From Promethearchaeota archaeon (lineage in GTDB: Archaea; Asgardarchaeota; Lokiarchaeia; Sigyniarchaeales; SOKP01), in contig JAUVNS010000001.1 of assembly GCA_030599585.1 (NCBI GenBank), positions 62,001 to 126,000 of the forward strand: 64,000 nucleotides of DNA, read 5' to 3'. Positions 9,615 through 20,349 of this stretch are shown one piece after another. Position numbers and translations under genes: made by a program. Within the stretch, counting starts at the first letter, position 1; every line of letters starts with the position of its first letter. Under the pieces are notes generated by a model that searched no databases, was not told where the DNA came from, and was given only the letters and a program-made list of their open reading frames with translations.

Positions 9615-11729
9615 TCAAATGTACTTCTCTTTAAACTCTTTTAACTTTGCCAATACCTCGTCTCGTAAAGGACCAACGATTAATTTATCTGGCCATTTTG
9701 TTTTGAGATCTTTGGCAAACTGCATAAATTGATGCAATACCGGTCCAGGGGGAAATCGATCTTTCATATTTTCAATGAAATCTCCAAAGGTTCCTCCAGT
9801 TATGGTTTGATCTATTTTTTTAGATATACTTAAAAAAAGATCGTTAATAATTGCACTTTTTTCAGGACGCATAACCGAAACTGAACCACCAACACTTTTT
9901 TCTGTCTTATCTGATTGTATATTAGAAGAAGGAGCCAATTCTGAGCCTTTACGACCTTGAACAAGGATTTCTGGTTCATATCTTGGATATTCACCTTGTC
10001 CAGTACAACTATAATTAAGATTTAATGATTCATTTCCTTTTAACTCTGCAATCTTGACATGTAACTCAGATTCTTCCCCAATTTTAACAATTTCGTAATC
10101 TTTGATGTTGATATCAGTTAAATCGAAACCCTTAGGAATTTTATCTTTTACAATTATATTTTCTAGTTCTACATTTCCTTTATTCTGGAGCCTGACGCTG
10201 ATAGAAAACTCTCCATCAGAGATACCAGGTTTTATACTTTTAAGTGTTTTCAATTTTCGCTTTACATATCTTACTTTAATTTCTGGTTCAATATCTGGAG
10301 TTTTAATATACAGATTTCCTTCTAATGGGCTATTCATTTCTATTGTTACAGGAGTTTTGTAAAGCATTTCGGTAGGTGGGCGAGGATTTCTTGCTTTAAG
10401 AGGGTACGAAACGATTAATTTAGCATCTGCTTTAAACTCGCTAGATAAATTGAAAAGTTCGATAATGATTTGGTGTTTTTCATCTGGATTTTGATTATTT
10501 GGTTCAATTTGAAGCTTTTTTGTGAAATCTGTCCGAGAACTAATGTCAATCGCCCCCAATGTAAATCTTATCTGGTTTAACATAGGAGGAATAAAATCTT
10601 GGGGAATTTCATCTATTATATTAATTGTCCCTATATCTGAGGTGCCATTATTTACAATAATAATTTCTGATACCATATCAGTATTTGCGTACGCGTCAAC
10701 TTCTGCGGGATTAAGAGATTTATTTACAGTGGCGCTTAGAACGGGATAAACAGTAGATTCTTTATTAATTTCACCACACACTCTGGTGATAACAACGAAT
10801 AAAGGCGTGAATTCAATAACAGAACTTAATTCTGGAACATTCTTAGACTCAATTGGAAAATCAAAACTCCAAGATTGGTTTGGATTAAGCAAATGGTTAG
10901 GTGCTTGAGATACTACAGGTTCGATTCCTGTAGTGATTTTCTGTGAAACTTTAGCGCTCTCCAATTTTACTTGAAATTCCGACTCGTTAATAAACTCAAC
11001 ACTACAATCCCACATTCCTGGTTGAGTTCCTTCATCTCTGTCAATCCCGGACATTGAATCCGTAAGTCCTCGGACTTCTGGATTAACCAATGTTAATTTA
11101 TAATTATTAATTAAATAAGTTACATTTAAAGCGCCTAATGCTTTTACATCTGTATCCTTTAAATTTACAGTACATTTTAACACCAATTCAGCTCTTTGTT
11201 GTCCATCTAATGATATAATATCCCAATTCAAAGCCTTCTCCTCTCCATCCTCAGCAATACCTGCAATCCCAATGTTCGGATTAGCTAATTCAATTTCTTG
11301 GAAAAATGAGGGGATTTTTCTGTTCACTTTGATGTTTGATATAGGTATATCTAAAGGATTTGTTAGTATTAAACTCAGTTTACACTTATTCTCTGTTTCA
11401 AATAGAAATGTGTTATTTAATTTATCTGGCATAGAAATAGCAGTATCAAATATTTCAACGACTTTAAGAGAAGGTTCCTTTAAATTATGAATCTCGTATT
11501 CTTTTGAGTATTCTTGGTTTGGATTTAAAATTCCCACACTTAATTCTCTTGAATTAAATGTTGTATTAACAATCTCCTTTAAGTTGCATTCCAAATTCCA
11601 TAGTCGACTTTTCTGAGAAGGATTCTTTATTAGAATTTTTCCATTTCCTTTAATTTCTTTTTGATTTAGTTGACCATCTAAAAGAATTTTTTCATTTTCA
11701 GTAATATCTACAATTATTAAATCAGACAT
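9615..11729 (-). CDS. tandem beta-sandwich (DUF11/Ig-like) repeat protein without evident signal peptide
   Basis: 704 aa with recurring strand patterns (LILTNPLDIPISNIKVNRKIPSFF, IVNNGTSDIGTINIIDEIPQDFIPP, LQNKGNVELENIIVKDKIPKGFDLTD); N-terminus not hydrophobic. Confidence 0.75.
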   Translation of the reverse strand: MSDLIIVDITENEKILLDGQLNQKEIKGNGKILIKNPSQKSRLWNLECNLKEIVNTTFNSRELSVGILNPNQEYSKEYEIHNLKEPSLKVVEIFDTAISMPDKLNNTFLFETENKCKLSLILTNPLDIPISNIKVNRKIPSFFQEIELANPNIGIAGIAEDGEEKALNWDIISLDGQQRAELVLKCTVNLKDTDVKALGALNVTYLINNYKLTLVNPEVRGLTDSMSGIDRDEGTQPGMWDCSVEFINESEFQVKLESAKVSQKITTGIEPVVSQAPNHLLNPNQSWSFDFPIESKNVPELSSVIEFTPLFVVITRVCGEINKESTVYPVLSATVNKSLNPAEVDAYANTDMVSEIIIVNNGTSDIGTINIIDEIPQDFIPPMLNQIRFTLGAIDISSRTDFTKKLQIEPNNQNPDEKHQIIIELFNLSSEFKADAKLIVSYPLKARNPRPPTEMLYKTPVTIEMNSPLEGNLYIKTPDIEPEIKVRYVKRKLKTLKSIKPGISDGEFSISVRLQNKGNVELENIIVKDKIPKGFDLTDINIKDYEIVKIGEESELHVKIAELKGNESLNLNYSCTGQGEYPRYEPEILVQGRKGSELAPSSNIQSDKTEKSVGGSVSVMRPEKSAIINDLFLSISKKIDQTITGGTFGDFIENMKDRFPPGPVLHQFMQFAKDLKTKWPDKLIVGPLRDEVLAKLKEFKEKYI

Positions 11730-11877
11730 TTTCTCTATAACCTTAATATGTTTTAAAAGTATTATTAAACAATTTTTTTTATATAAAAAAAATAAAGTTC
11801 AAAAATATAAGTTTTCGGAAATCAAAAATTTTTAAAAAATAAAAAAAAATAGAGATTAATTAAAAGTAAAAATACAT

Positions 11878-12162
11878 TTAGAGAGTTGGTAATATGGCTC
11901 CAAGTCCCATCAGGATTAAGAAAACTAGTAACATTGGTAAGATGAATAGAATAAATACTATATCGAAAATACCAAATATTAATCCTGCTATTGCCATCCC
12001 TTTAGATTCGTCCGCAATCAGGCCTACAATGCCAAGAACGATAGCCGCTCCTGGTAAATAGTAAAAACCAAAAGGAAGAGAACCTAACAAAAGCCATGCA
12101 AATAACCCTAATATCCCACAAAGTAAAGCGAGAATCCCAAAAAGTTTACCCATTTTTATCAC
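11878..12162 (-). CDS. small DUF4190-like membrane protein
   Basis: FGILALLCGILGLFAWLLLGSLPFGFYYLPGAAIVLGIVGLIADES; paralogous to 29084..29347. Confidence 0.65.
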   Translation of the reverse strand: MIKMGKLFGILALLCGILGLFAWLLLGSLPFGFYYLPGAAIVLGIVGLIADESKGMAIAGLIFGIFDIVFILFILPMLLVFLILMGLGAILPTL

Positions 12163-12290
12163 TAAATTTAGTTTTTATTAGTTTTAATTTCTATGTAGAG
12201 TTTATTAATCTTTAATGAGTGCAAGATCTATAAAAATCTTAGTATAAATAAAAGGGTAAAAGAGTTAAAATATAGCCTAATTCTGTAAAT

Positions 12291-12986
12291 TTACTGTTCT
12301 GATCCACAATTTGGGCAAAATTTTGCTTCAAACGATATTTTTGTACCACAATGTGCGCAGAATTCCGGTCTTGGACTATATGAACTCTCTTGTTTTTTGA
12401 CACTTGTGGGTTCCTTCGTTATTTCTGAAGATTTGATCGATGGTTTGACCGATCCAGAAAAATTTGCTTTAATCTTAGAAACATCTTCAATAAGTTGTAC
12501 ATCATTTTTTCTTTTTTTCGAAAAGCTATTAGTTAGTACCCAAAAGATTATCATAGCCGGAACGAGTGCAATGATAAGAACCATGAAAATAATTATCGAG
12601 TATAGCGATCCAAAAATGCCCCACATCGACCCAAAAGATATCGGGATGATACCTACTACTACTAATACTCCTATGACTAAACCAATTGTAACTAAAATAG
12701 CAGAAGTTAGCGACATATAATACATCCAATCACTTGATCCTTCTAACATGTTTTCTTCAATGTTTCTCGATTGGTTAATGATGTAATTGATCCTTACTTT
12801 ATTCCCCGAGGTTGTGGTTCCAATTACGATAATATTATCTGATGGACTCAGAGTTGGTCTTTTTTTCGTTGAAAAACAATAATGTAAGTTATTTTGCGAG
12901 TCTTCTAACATAAAAGACAAATTTCCCGAATAGGATTTTGTGAAACTTTTAACCATTCCTTCCAAAACAATTGTGTGTTCAGACAT
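12291..12986 (-). CDS. membrane protein with C-terminal zinc ribbon
   Basis: Two hydrophobic segments; C-terminal FCAHCGTKISFEAKFCPNCGSEQ. Confidence 0.8.
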   Translation of the reverse strand: MSEHTIVLEGMVKSFTKSYSGNLSFMLEDSQNNLHYCFSTKKRPTLSPSDNIIVIGTTTSGNKVRINYIINQSRNIEENMLEGSSDWMYYMSLTSAILVTIGLVIGVLVVVGIIPISFGSMWGIFGSLYSIIIFMVLIIALVPAMIIFWVLTNSFSKKRKNDVQLIEDVSKIKANFSGSVKPSIKSSEITKEPTSVKKQESSYSPRPEFCAHCGTKISFEAKFCPNCGSEQ

Positions 12987-13122
12987 TTTGTTAAATCAAC
13001 TCGAAATTAATATTGAATAATGTTAAATTAATATCGTATGGTCTTAATTTATAAGAAATTTAAACTAATATTTAATTTTTTCAGCATAAAGTAGGTTGTG
13101 TTGGAATTATCATTTAGGATTC

Positions 13123-13695
13123 TTAACTTTTTCTCTCACGAAAACCATGTTCGTATAATTTATCTCGAATCTTTTTCATTCCGGGACAATCATCCCAATT
13201 TCCTTGGTAGTCACATTTAATACAATCCTTTTTAAGACGGTTTGCTCGAATGTAGGCTATTGCTCCAATTAGGAAATTAATTTCTAACAATGTAAGTATT
13301 TTTACGAATAATGGGAAAGGTAATAGAAATACGGAAACGAGATGTAATCCTACTCCTATTCCGTTAGAGGCTTTTGAGAATATCTTTAGGAATCGGTACT
13401 TGGTTAAACCTATAACGCTGAGGATTATAGGTATAAAAAAGATAGGTGAAATGAGATACATAATGATCAAATTGTATATGTTTAGGTCTATAAACAATAA
13501 AGTAAGAATGATAGTGATTATTATTACGGGATAGAAAGTAAAGCAACCAATACAGAGCCGCCGTTTTCCTAAGTGATATACATGGGCTGAGAACTCATCG
13601 CAATTTGGATGGTGCGATAACATGATTGGTTTAAAATCCGATAAAAGCAAGCGGAAACGAGAAAATTTATGTCTTATCTTTTTAAAAAACTTCAC
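13123..13695 (-). CDS. DUF2085-like membrane protein
   Basis: SHHPNCDEFSAHVYHLGKRRLCIGCFTFYP cysteine/histidine motif plus hydrophobic segments. Confidence 0.72.
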   Translation of the reverse strand: MKFFKKIRHKFSRFRLLLSDFKPIMLSHHPNCDEFSAHVYHLGKRRLCIGCFTFYPVIIITIILTLLFIDLNIYNLIIMYLISPIFFIPIILSVIGLTKYRFLKIFSKASNGIGVGLHLVSVFLLPFPLFVKILTLLEINFLIGAIAYIRANRLKKDCIKCDYQGNWDDCPGMKKIRDKLYEHGFRERKS

Positions 13696-13800
13696 CTTGG
13701 TTTGTAAAGTATCCTCAAATATTTTTTCTGAAAATAAAATTACTTGAATCCAATCAAAATTAAAAAAAAAAGAATAGATTGTTATAAATAATATTCTAAT

Positions 13801-14019
13801 TTAATCTCTAACTACTAAATAGATGATGCAGCCTATACATCCTGTAACTAAAACTATTAATAACCAGACTGCTGCATTCATGTCTCTTTTCTTAGCGTCC
13901 TTATATACCCATATAGCGACTATTATTGCGATAATAAACCAGACTCCAGCCAAGATTAAGGGTAGTATCAATAAGAATCCTAACGCTCCAAAAGGATCAA
14001 ATGGGAAAGTAAATAACAT
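13801..14019 (-). CDS. small membrane protein
   Basis: 72-aa ORF with two hydrophobic helices (PLDE-like VYKDAKKRDMNAAVWLLIVLVTGCIGCIIYLVVRD). Confidence 0.65.
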   Translation of the reverse strand: MLFTFPFDPFGALGFLLILPLILAGVWFIIAIIVAIWVYKDAKKRDMNAAVWLLIVLVTGCIGCIIYLVVRD

Positions 14020-14225
14020 TTTTTTTTGCCTCAGTTTTGTTTTTATACTACAAATTTTTTAAATTTGTTGTAATTAACATAGTCATCGTGTTATTTAAAG
14101 ATGCTTATTTCCCAGCACTAACCCACTATTAAACTTATTACAATTCTTGAATTAAATGCAATAATTGCATGTAATTTCTCTTTGATAATAATATAAAATA
14201 ATAATAAAAACATCTGACTATTGAG

Positions 14226-15503
14226 ATGCCTCGGCAAATTTTAAATAAGAACCGTATTACATTTCTCTCTTTTGTAGTGTTGTTTTTAGTTTCAAATATA
14301 ACAATGTTTTCTATTTTTGTCGACAATAACATGATGCCTACTTATTTAGATGTAGATCGAAAAGCCAATGGAAACACCATGATTTCTACATTCAGTTTTT
14401 TAGAAGTATTGAATTATCCAAATAGAATGCTAAATCAGATTCCAGTAGAACCAAATAGTTCAGATCATAAAATCTTTGAAGTAGATCGATCAGGAAATAA
14501 AGTATGGGAGCTAATTGGCTTAGCGCAACCTCATGAGATTGAGGAATTACCGAATGGACATTTATTAATAGCCGATACTGGCTTTGATAGGGTAATAGAA
14601 ATCGATTATCCAAATAAAAATATAGTATGGGAATGGAAACCAGAGCACATTAATTGGACCAAGGTAAACCCACTCTGGGATTCTAGCCATTATTACAATG
14701 GGCCTCCAGCTTTTGATTGGACTCATCTAAACGATGTGGATTTTAAGCAGTACTCTACTTGGAACGCGTGTTTAATTTCAATTCGGAATTTTGATATGAT
14801 TGTAGAAGTTAACTATACTGCAGAAAAATTAGGTCCCAGTAATAATCCCGATAATATTGTGTGGTATTATGGGGATTATAAAAACCATTCAGTTCTACAA
14901 CGACAGCATAATCCGGATTATTTAAGTAATGGAAACATTATCATTGCTGATTCTGAAAATAATCGAATCATAGAGGTCAATTACACCACTAAAAAGGTAG
15001 AATGGGTATATCAAAGCGGATTAGATTGGCCAAGAGACGCAGATGAAATACTCAACGGAAATATTTTGATCACAGATTCGTTAAATAGTAGGGTCTTTAT
15101 AATTAATAAAGAGTCTAAAGCAATTTTATGGCAATTCAAAGGTGATTTAGTAAATCCATATGAAGCCGATATGCTCGACAATGGAAATATACTAATTGGT
15201 AATGGTATAGGAGGTGTTGTATATGAACTTAATAGAGATGGTGCCATAGTTTGGAAATATGGTTTGTCCTATTTAAAGAGTGTAGTGTACCTTAATTGTA
15301 TCATTACTGTGCTTATGTCGGGAGCGTTTTTATTTTTTCTATTTACCAAGAAAAACTGGAAAGCAGAGTTTACAAAAAGAAAATTAAGTTTTTCGATCAA
15401 ATCAGGGGTTTTAATAAGCCTCATTATAATTTCTATTACAGTATTACTCACTTATACTTCAATTACAATGTTGGTGTTCCGAATCTTGTTTAGTAGTAGA
15501 TGA
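14226..15503 (+). CDS. membrane-anchored beta-propeller, arylsulfotransferase-like
   Basis: Hydrophobic N- and C-terminal segments; repeated blades of HEIEELPNGHLLIADTGFDRVIEIDYPNKNIVWEW type. Confidence 0.78.
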   Translation: MPRQILNKNRITFLSFVVLFLVSNITMFSIFVDNNMMPTYLDVDRKANGNTMISTFSFLEVLNYPNRMLNQIPVEPNSSDHKIFEVDRSGNKVWELIGLAQPHEIEELPNGHLLIADTGFDRVIEIDYPNKNIVWEWKPEHINWTKVNPLWDSSHYYNGPPAFDWTHLNDVDFKQYSTWNACLISIRNFDMIVEVNYTAEKLGPSNNPDNIVWYYGDYKNHSVLQRQHNPDYLSNGNIIIADSENNRIIEVNYTTKKVEWVYQSGLDWPRDADEILNGNILITDSLNSRVFIINKESKAILWQFKGDLVNPYEADMLDNGNILIGNGIGGVVYELNRDGAIVWKYGLSYLKSVVYLNCIITVLMSGAFLFFLFTKKNWKAEFTKRKLSFSIKSGVLISLIIISITVLLTYTSITMLVFRILFSSR

Positions 15504-15577
15504 TGACTCAAATAATTATTAAATTTTGACTTACCTAAAAAAACTTAAGTATAGAGATGTAATTAAAGAACAATAAT

Positions 15578-17128
15578 ATGAGAATTAGAAACCCTTTTTC
15601 CATTCGAATCGCACTACATCTAATTCTATTATTATTACAATTACTATTTTGGAATTTCACCATAGACGATGCGTTTATCTCGTTTAGATACGCTAAAAAT
15701 CTTTTTTTCAATCAAGAAATGGTATTTAATGTAGGTGAGGCTCCCGTTGAAGGTTATTCGAATTTCTTATGGGTAATGTGGATGACGTTAAGTTTCGCTT
15801 TTAACATAGAAATTGTCTTTTTTTCCAAAGTTTCTGGATTGATTTTTTGTCATTTTAGCGTTGTAATCCTTTACAAATTAGCTTTTCGAATAAGTAAATC
15901 AAAAGATTCAAGCTGTCTGATAATTCTTTTTTATGTTTTAACTCCAAACATAGCTCTATGGTCAGTGGGTGGTTTAGAGACTTCCCTATTCTCCTGTCTT
16001 TTACTTGTATCCGTTTACTTTTTTATTCAAGATGTATCTGTTAGGAAAAATCGAATTGTTAAGCTATCACCTTTTTCTTTCCTGTTGTTAAGTTTAACGC
16101 GTCACGAAGGAGCAGTCTTATATACCCTAACATTGATTTTCTTTATTTATTTACTCATCAAGAGCAAAGAAATTGAAGTCAATAGACGAATCATTCTTCT
16201 TTTTTGTTATGGAGGAACATTTTTGCTTACATACGCACCATATTTTCTATGGAGAATCGCTTATTATAACAACATCCTCCCCCATACATTCGTAGCAAAG
16301 CAAACGGGTTTTGATTTATTGTTGTTTATGGGGCGATTGGTTTTTTATTTACCGTTAATAATCTTTCTATTACCTACTTTTCTCCTAATTATGCTATATT
16401 ATATTAAACGCTCCAATTACCGAATAAAGGATGTAATTCAACAGTATATTATTCTAATTATACTTTCATTATCAATTATAATCCTATTCTTAACAGCTTG
16501 GATGCCCGGATTTAGATTTACCGTGCCGATAATTCCATTAGTCTATTTACTACTACTGAAACCGCTTAATTTCATATTTACTACTTATAGAAACAAATTT
16601 AAACTCAGCATTTTGTCTAAGAACTTCAAATATATAACTGTAACAATAATTTGCGTATTAAGTTTCTCACAGATTTTTACATTCTATCCTTTCGTTGATT
16701 TTTATGGAACTGGAATCAACGATTGTAATATAGTTTTAGGAAAGTGGATTGACGAGAATTCATCAGAAAATGCATCTCTTGCCGTTTGGGATGCTGGAGC
16801 TATTCCATTTTATTCTAATATCCGCACAATAGATATATACCCCGATAGTTTACAAGATCTACATTTATATAATAATCCGGAGGATACAGATTATATTTTA
16901 GACCAAAATATAACTTTTCTTATATTGAATGACGAGTATTTTAGTTACATTAAAGCAGATGTTCGCTTTCTCAATAATTATCACTTAATATTTTTCGCCC
17001 AGTTCTATTATGCTGACAATTTCTACGGAAGAGATTATGTCTACCAAATGTATTTATTCAATGAATTTAATATCTCTGAATCAGCGATCAGCGCCTTGAT
17101 TAACTCTTCTAATAGATTTTACATTTAA
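15578..17128 (+). CDS. polytopic glycosyltransferase (GT-C fold, AftB-like)
   Basis: DDAFISFRYAKNLFFNQEMVFNVGEAPVEGYSNFLWVMWM signature followed by many TM helices. Confidence 0.78.
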   Translation: MRIRNPFSIRIALHLILLLLQLLFWNFTIDDAFISFRYAKNLFFNQEMVFNVGEAPVEGYSNFLWVMWMTLSFAFNIEIVFFSKVSGLIFCHFSVVILYKLAFRISKSKDSSCLIILFYVLTPNIALWSVGGLETSLFSCLLLVSVYFFIQDVSVRKNRIVKLSPFSFLLLSLTRHEGAVLYTLTLIFFIYLLIKSKEIEVNRRIILLFCYGGTFLLTYAPYFLWRIAYYNNILPHTFVAKQTGFDLLLFMGRLVFYLPLIIFLLPTFLLIMLYYIKRSNYRIKDVIQQYIILIILSLSIIILFLTAWMPGFRFTVPIIPLVYLLLLKPLNFIFTTYRNKFKLSILSKNFKYITVTIICVLSFSQIFTFYPFVDFYGTGINDCNIVLGKWIDENSSENASLAVWDAGAIPFYSNIRTIDIYPDSLQDLHLYNNPEDTDYILDQNITFLILNDEYFSYIKADVRFLNNYHLIFFAQFYYADNFYGRDYVYQMYLFNEFNISESAISALINSSNRFYI

Positions 17129-17134
17129 AACAAT

Positions 17135-17947
17135 TTAATCTAATTTTAACCCTTTAACCGGCTTGCGTGATCGTGGAGGAGCTCGTTTGAAGGTTATGTT
17201 AGGATATCCAATCATAAAAGCTCCAATACGTTTCCCTCTCACACCAGCTAATTTCATAATTTTCTTATTGTGCTGAGATGCAATATTAATAAAACCATTC
17301 CAACACGTACCTAAACCTAAAGATTGTGCTGCGAGTCTACCATACGTAATTATGATACCAATATTATGATCAGCAAGTTGCATATCAAACATGGATGATA
17401 CAAATATCACATGAGGAGCATCATGGAATAAGGGATTAGCATAATTTTTTTTCCGAGCTTCAAAAGATTCTCCATATTGTGCTCTCATGCCAAGTTTATT
17501 AAATAACGTGTCAATTACCTCATCTGATAAACTCTTTAATATCTCTTGATCAGATACAATCGCATACTTTTCATACCTGAGATTACTGGCTGTTGGAGCA
17601 TGTTGCATAAGATCCAGGACTTTTTTTAAGATATTCTTAGGCACTTCTTTCTTTTTGTACTGCCTTATAGAACGGTGACCTCTTAGAAATTTATACAGAT
17701 TATCGTAGGGTACGATTGAATCGAGTTTTTCAATCCCTTCAAAAGCGAAAGCCTCATCTCCAAAATCTTCGTAAATTATTGCATCTTGTGGACAAACTGC
17801 AATACAGTGCCCACAAAGCATACACATATTGTCTAAATCTTCAAAAAGGACATTATTTTTGGCTTCATCTAACGAATAAAATCGACACTCTTGAATACAC
17901 AAACGGCAACCATTACATCTTTCATAATCTATTCCCACGATCGGCAT
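17135..17947 (-). CDS. 2x[4Fe-4S] ferredoxin-nitroreductase fusion
   Basis: CNGCRLCIQEC and CMLCGHCIAVCP cluster motifs; nitroreductase RGHRSIRQYKKKEVPK ... GLGTCWNGF. Confidence 0.92.
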   Translation of the reverse strand: MPIVGIDYERCNGCRLCIQECRFYSLDEAKNNVLFEDLDNMCMLCGHCIAVCPQDAIIYEDFGDEAFAFEGIEKLDSIVPYDNLYKFLRGHRSIRQYKKKEVPKNILKKVLDLMQHAPTASNLRYEKYAIVSDQEILKSLSDEVIDTLFNKLGMRAQYGESFEARKKNYANPLFHDAPHVIFVSSMFDMQLADHNIGIIITYGRLAAQSLGLGTCWNGFINIASQHNKKIMKLAGVRGKRIGAFMIGYPNITFKRAPPRSRKPVKGLKLD

Positions 17948-18112
17948 AATTTTCCACGATTTGTATTTTTATAGAATATATTAAAGAATAGAATTTCTTT
18001 AAATTTTCGGGTTAATAATATTAGTATTTTGAAATTATATCAATGAAAAAGAATTGGCGTAATTTGAATCAACTGAGAATGATTTTTAAAGTGTCAAGAA
18101 TTTTAGAAAATT

Positions 18113-19222
18113 ATGATAAGTGATTTTTACGAAAAATTAGCTAAATTAGCAGTAAATTATGCCGTGGACGTAAAAAAGGGCCAACGAGTGGCTGTAGTAG
18201 GACCAACATTGGCTAAAGAACTCTTTCAAGCAATTTATGTAGAGGTTATAAAAGTGGGTGCTCATCCAACTTTGGTTCCTGATATCGAAGGAACTCAAGA
18301 ATTACTTTATAAATATGGTTCTGAAGAACAATTGGAATATGTTGATACCATCCAAAAAATGGTGATTAACGAATTTGACTGCCTTATTAGTATTTTTGCG
18401 GATTATAACCAGAAAAAACTGTCGTTAGTCGATCCAAAAAAGGTTGCTAAATCTCGAGGATCACCAGGACGTCGAGAAATGATGGGAATTTATATGGAAA
18501 GATACGCTAAAGGTGAATTGAATTGGGTTATAGTTCCTTTTCCGTGTAATGCATTTGCACAAGAAGCAAATATGGATCTTTTCTCGTACTTTGACTTTGT
18601 AAAAACCGCATTACTCTTAGATAAGGATGATCCCGTAAAAGAGTGGAAGGAAATTGAGAAGAAACAAGATAAACTCGTCGAAATTTTAGACAAAGTGGAA
18701 AAAATACAAGTTTTAGGGCAAGATACGGACTTAACTGTTTCAGTGAAGGGTAGAAAATGGATTAATTGCTGCGGACATAATAATTTACCTGATGGTGAGG
18801 TATATACAAGTCCTTTAGAAGATTCTGTTAATGGACACATAAGATTTACATATCCCGGAATTTATAGCGGTAGAGAAGTAGAAAATATATACTTAGAATT
18901 CAAAGATGGAATAGTTACCAAAGCTACTGCAGATAAGGCTGAGGACTTGCTTCATGAGTTAATTGCTATCGAAGGTGCTAAAATCCTTGGTGAATTCGCT
19001 TTCGGAACTAACTATGGTGTCACCGATTTTACAAAAAATATGTTGTTTGACGAAAAAATGGGAGGGACTATGCATTGTGCGTTAGGTGCAGGACCACCCG
19101 ATACAGGATCAACCAACAAAAGTGCGATTCACTGGGATATCCTTAAAGATATGAGCTTACCAGGTTCTAAGGTTATTGCTGACGGAAAAATTATTTACGA
19201 AGAGGGTAAGTGGAAGATTTAA
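18113..19222 (+). CDS. M29-family (aminopeptidase T/AmpS) peptidase
   Basis: KLAKLAVNYAVDVKKGQRVAV ... NLPDGEVYTSPLEDSVNGHIRFTYP ... GEFAFGTNYGV. Confidence 0.92.
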   Translation: MISDFYEKLAKLAVNYAVDVKKGQRVAVVGPTLAKELFQAIYVEVIKVGAHPTLVPDIEGTQELLYKYGSEEQLEYVDTIQKMVINEFDCLISIFADYNQKKLSLVDPKKVAKSRGSPGRREMMGIYMERYAKGELNWVIVPFPCNAFAQEANMDLFSYFDFVKTALLLDKDDPVKEWKEIEKKQDKLVEILDKVEKIQVLGQDTDLTVSVKGRKWINCCGHNNLPDGEVYTSPLEDSVNGHIRFTYPGIYSGREVENIYLEFKDGIVTKATADKAEDLLHELIAIEGAKILGEFAFGTNYGVTDFTKNMLFDEKMGGTMHCALGAGPPDTGSTNKSAIHWDILKDMSLPGSKVIADGKIIYEEGKWKI

Positions 19223-19300
19223 ACAAATTCTATTTACTAATAAAACTTTTAACTAAATTTTCTCTTTTAATTTTAAATTGATTGATAAATTCGTAAAAAT

Positions 19301-20296
19301 ATGATTAAAGAGGAAGAGAAAGATACTTCTACTGACCAAAATAGAAGGATTTTAAGCATAGATGTATTTAAAGGGTTAACTATCCTTTTAATGGTTTTTC
19401 TTAACACTTTTCATCCCTACGACGACGTTCCAGCTTGGTCTAAACACGCTGGGGAATACGGACTAACATATGTTGATTTAGTAGCACCTTTTTTTGTATT
19501 TATGCTGGCGCTTAATATGAAAATCTCATATAGACGCCGTGCTGAAAAATTTGGAAAGAAAAGAGTGGTATTAAGATTTGTACGCAGATTTTTAATTTTC
19601 ATTGCCATAGGTTTGTTATTAACTATATATATCGATTACGACGGTTTTTACTTTCGATGGGGTACTCTTCAAGTGTTAGGGTTTTCAGGATTAATGGTAT
19701 TACCTCTACTCGAATTAAAACCATTTGTGAAGCTAACCTTTGCCATCGTTTTTATGGTTTTACATCAATTAATTCTTCTTACACCTGCAAGCGTAATAAT
19801 TTACGATTCGGTAGAAGGAGGTCTTTTAGCAGTACTTTCGTGGGGTTCTATGATGATTTTATCCTCGTTTTTATCCGAGGGATTAGAGAAGGGTAAAGAA
19901 CATGTAAAGCACTATTTCTTGTATGGGGGGTTGATTTGCTTACTAATTGGGATTGGAACTGGATTCTTTTTGGGTGTAAGTAGATCTTATATTTCGCTTC
20001 CTTATATTTTAATTAGCGTAGGAATAGCATCGATGCTATATTATCTTTTATCCTTTATATTTGAAGAATGGAAAACTAATTATAATTTCGTTAAAAATGA
20101 GAAGATATTCAGCGTTGTAGGGAAGAACGCGTTTATTTTTTATCTAATTCATATGTTGATTGCTTTCACGATTTATTCGATATTTCCTTTCGATACTCCT
20201 AGCATAATTCTTTTCCCATTAGCTATCGTTCATACTGCTTTCATCTGGCTCCTAGCGTATTTTATGAACAAACTGGAAATTTATATCGTAATATGA
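19301..20296 (+). CDS. DUF5009/HGSNAT-like multi-pass acyltransferase-related membrane protein
   Basis: RILSIDVFKGLTILLMVFLNT N-terminal signature; WGTLQVLGFSGLMVLPLL; about 8 TM segments. Confidence 0.72.
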   Translation: MIKEEEKDTSTDQNRRILSIDVFKGLTILLMVFLNTFHPYDDVPAWSKHAGEYGLTYVDLVAPFFVFMLALNMKISYRRRAEKFGKKRVVLRFVRRFLIFIAIGLLLTIYIDYDGFYFRWGTLQVLGFSGLMVLPLLELKPFVKLTFAIVFMVLHQLILLTPASVIIYDSVEGGLLAVLSWGSMMILSSFLSEGLEKGKEHVKHYFLYGGLICLLIGIGTGFFLGVSRSYISLPYILISVGIASMLYYLLSFIFEEWKTNYNFVKNEKIFSVVGKNAFIFYLIHMLIAFTIYSIFPFDTPSIILFPLAIVHTAFIWLLAYFMNKLEIYIVI

Positions 20297-20349
20297 GATT
20301 GAATATCTTAAAAGAACAGTTTCTATAACTAATTGTAGAAATATCTAAG

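Noticed and set aside
10905-10940. CTACAGGTTCGATTCCTGTAG, a perfect tRNA T-arm look-alike
   Set aside because: Lies inside 9615..11729 and encodes conserved-looking protein (TTGIEPVVSQAPN) on the minus strand; no acceptor, D-arm or anticodon arm around it.
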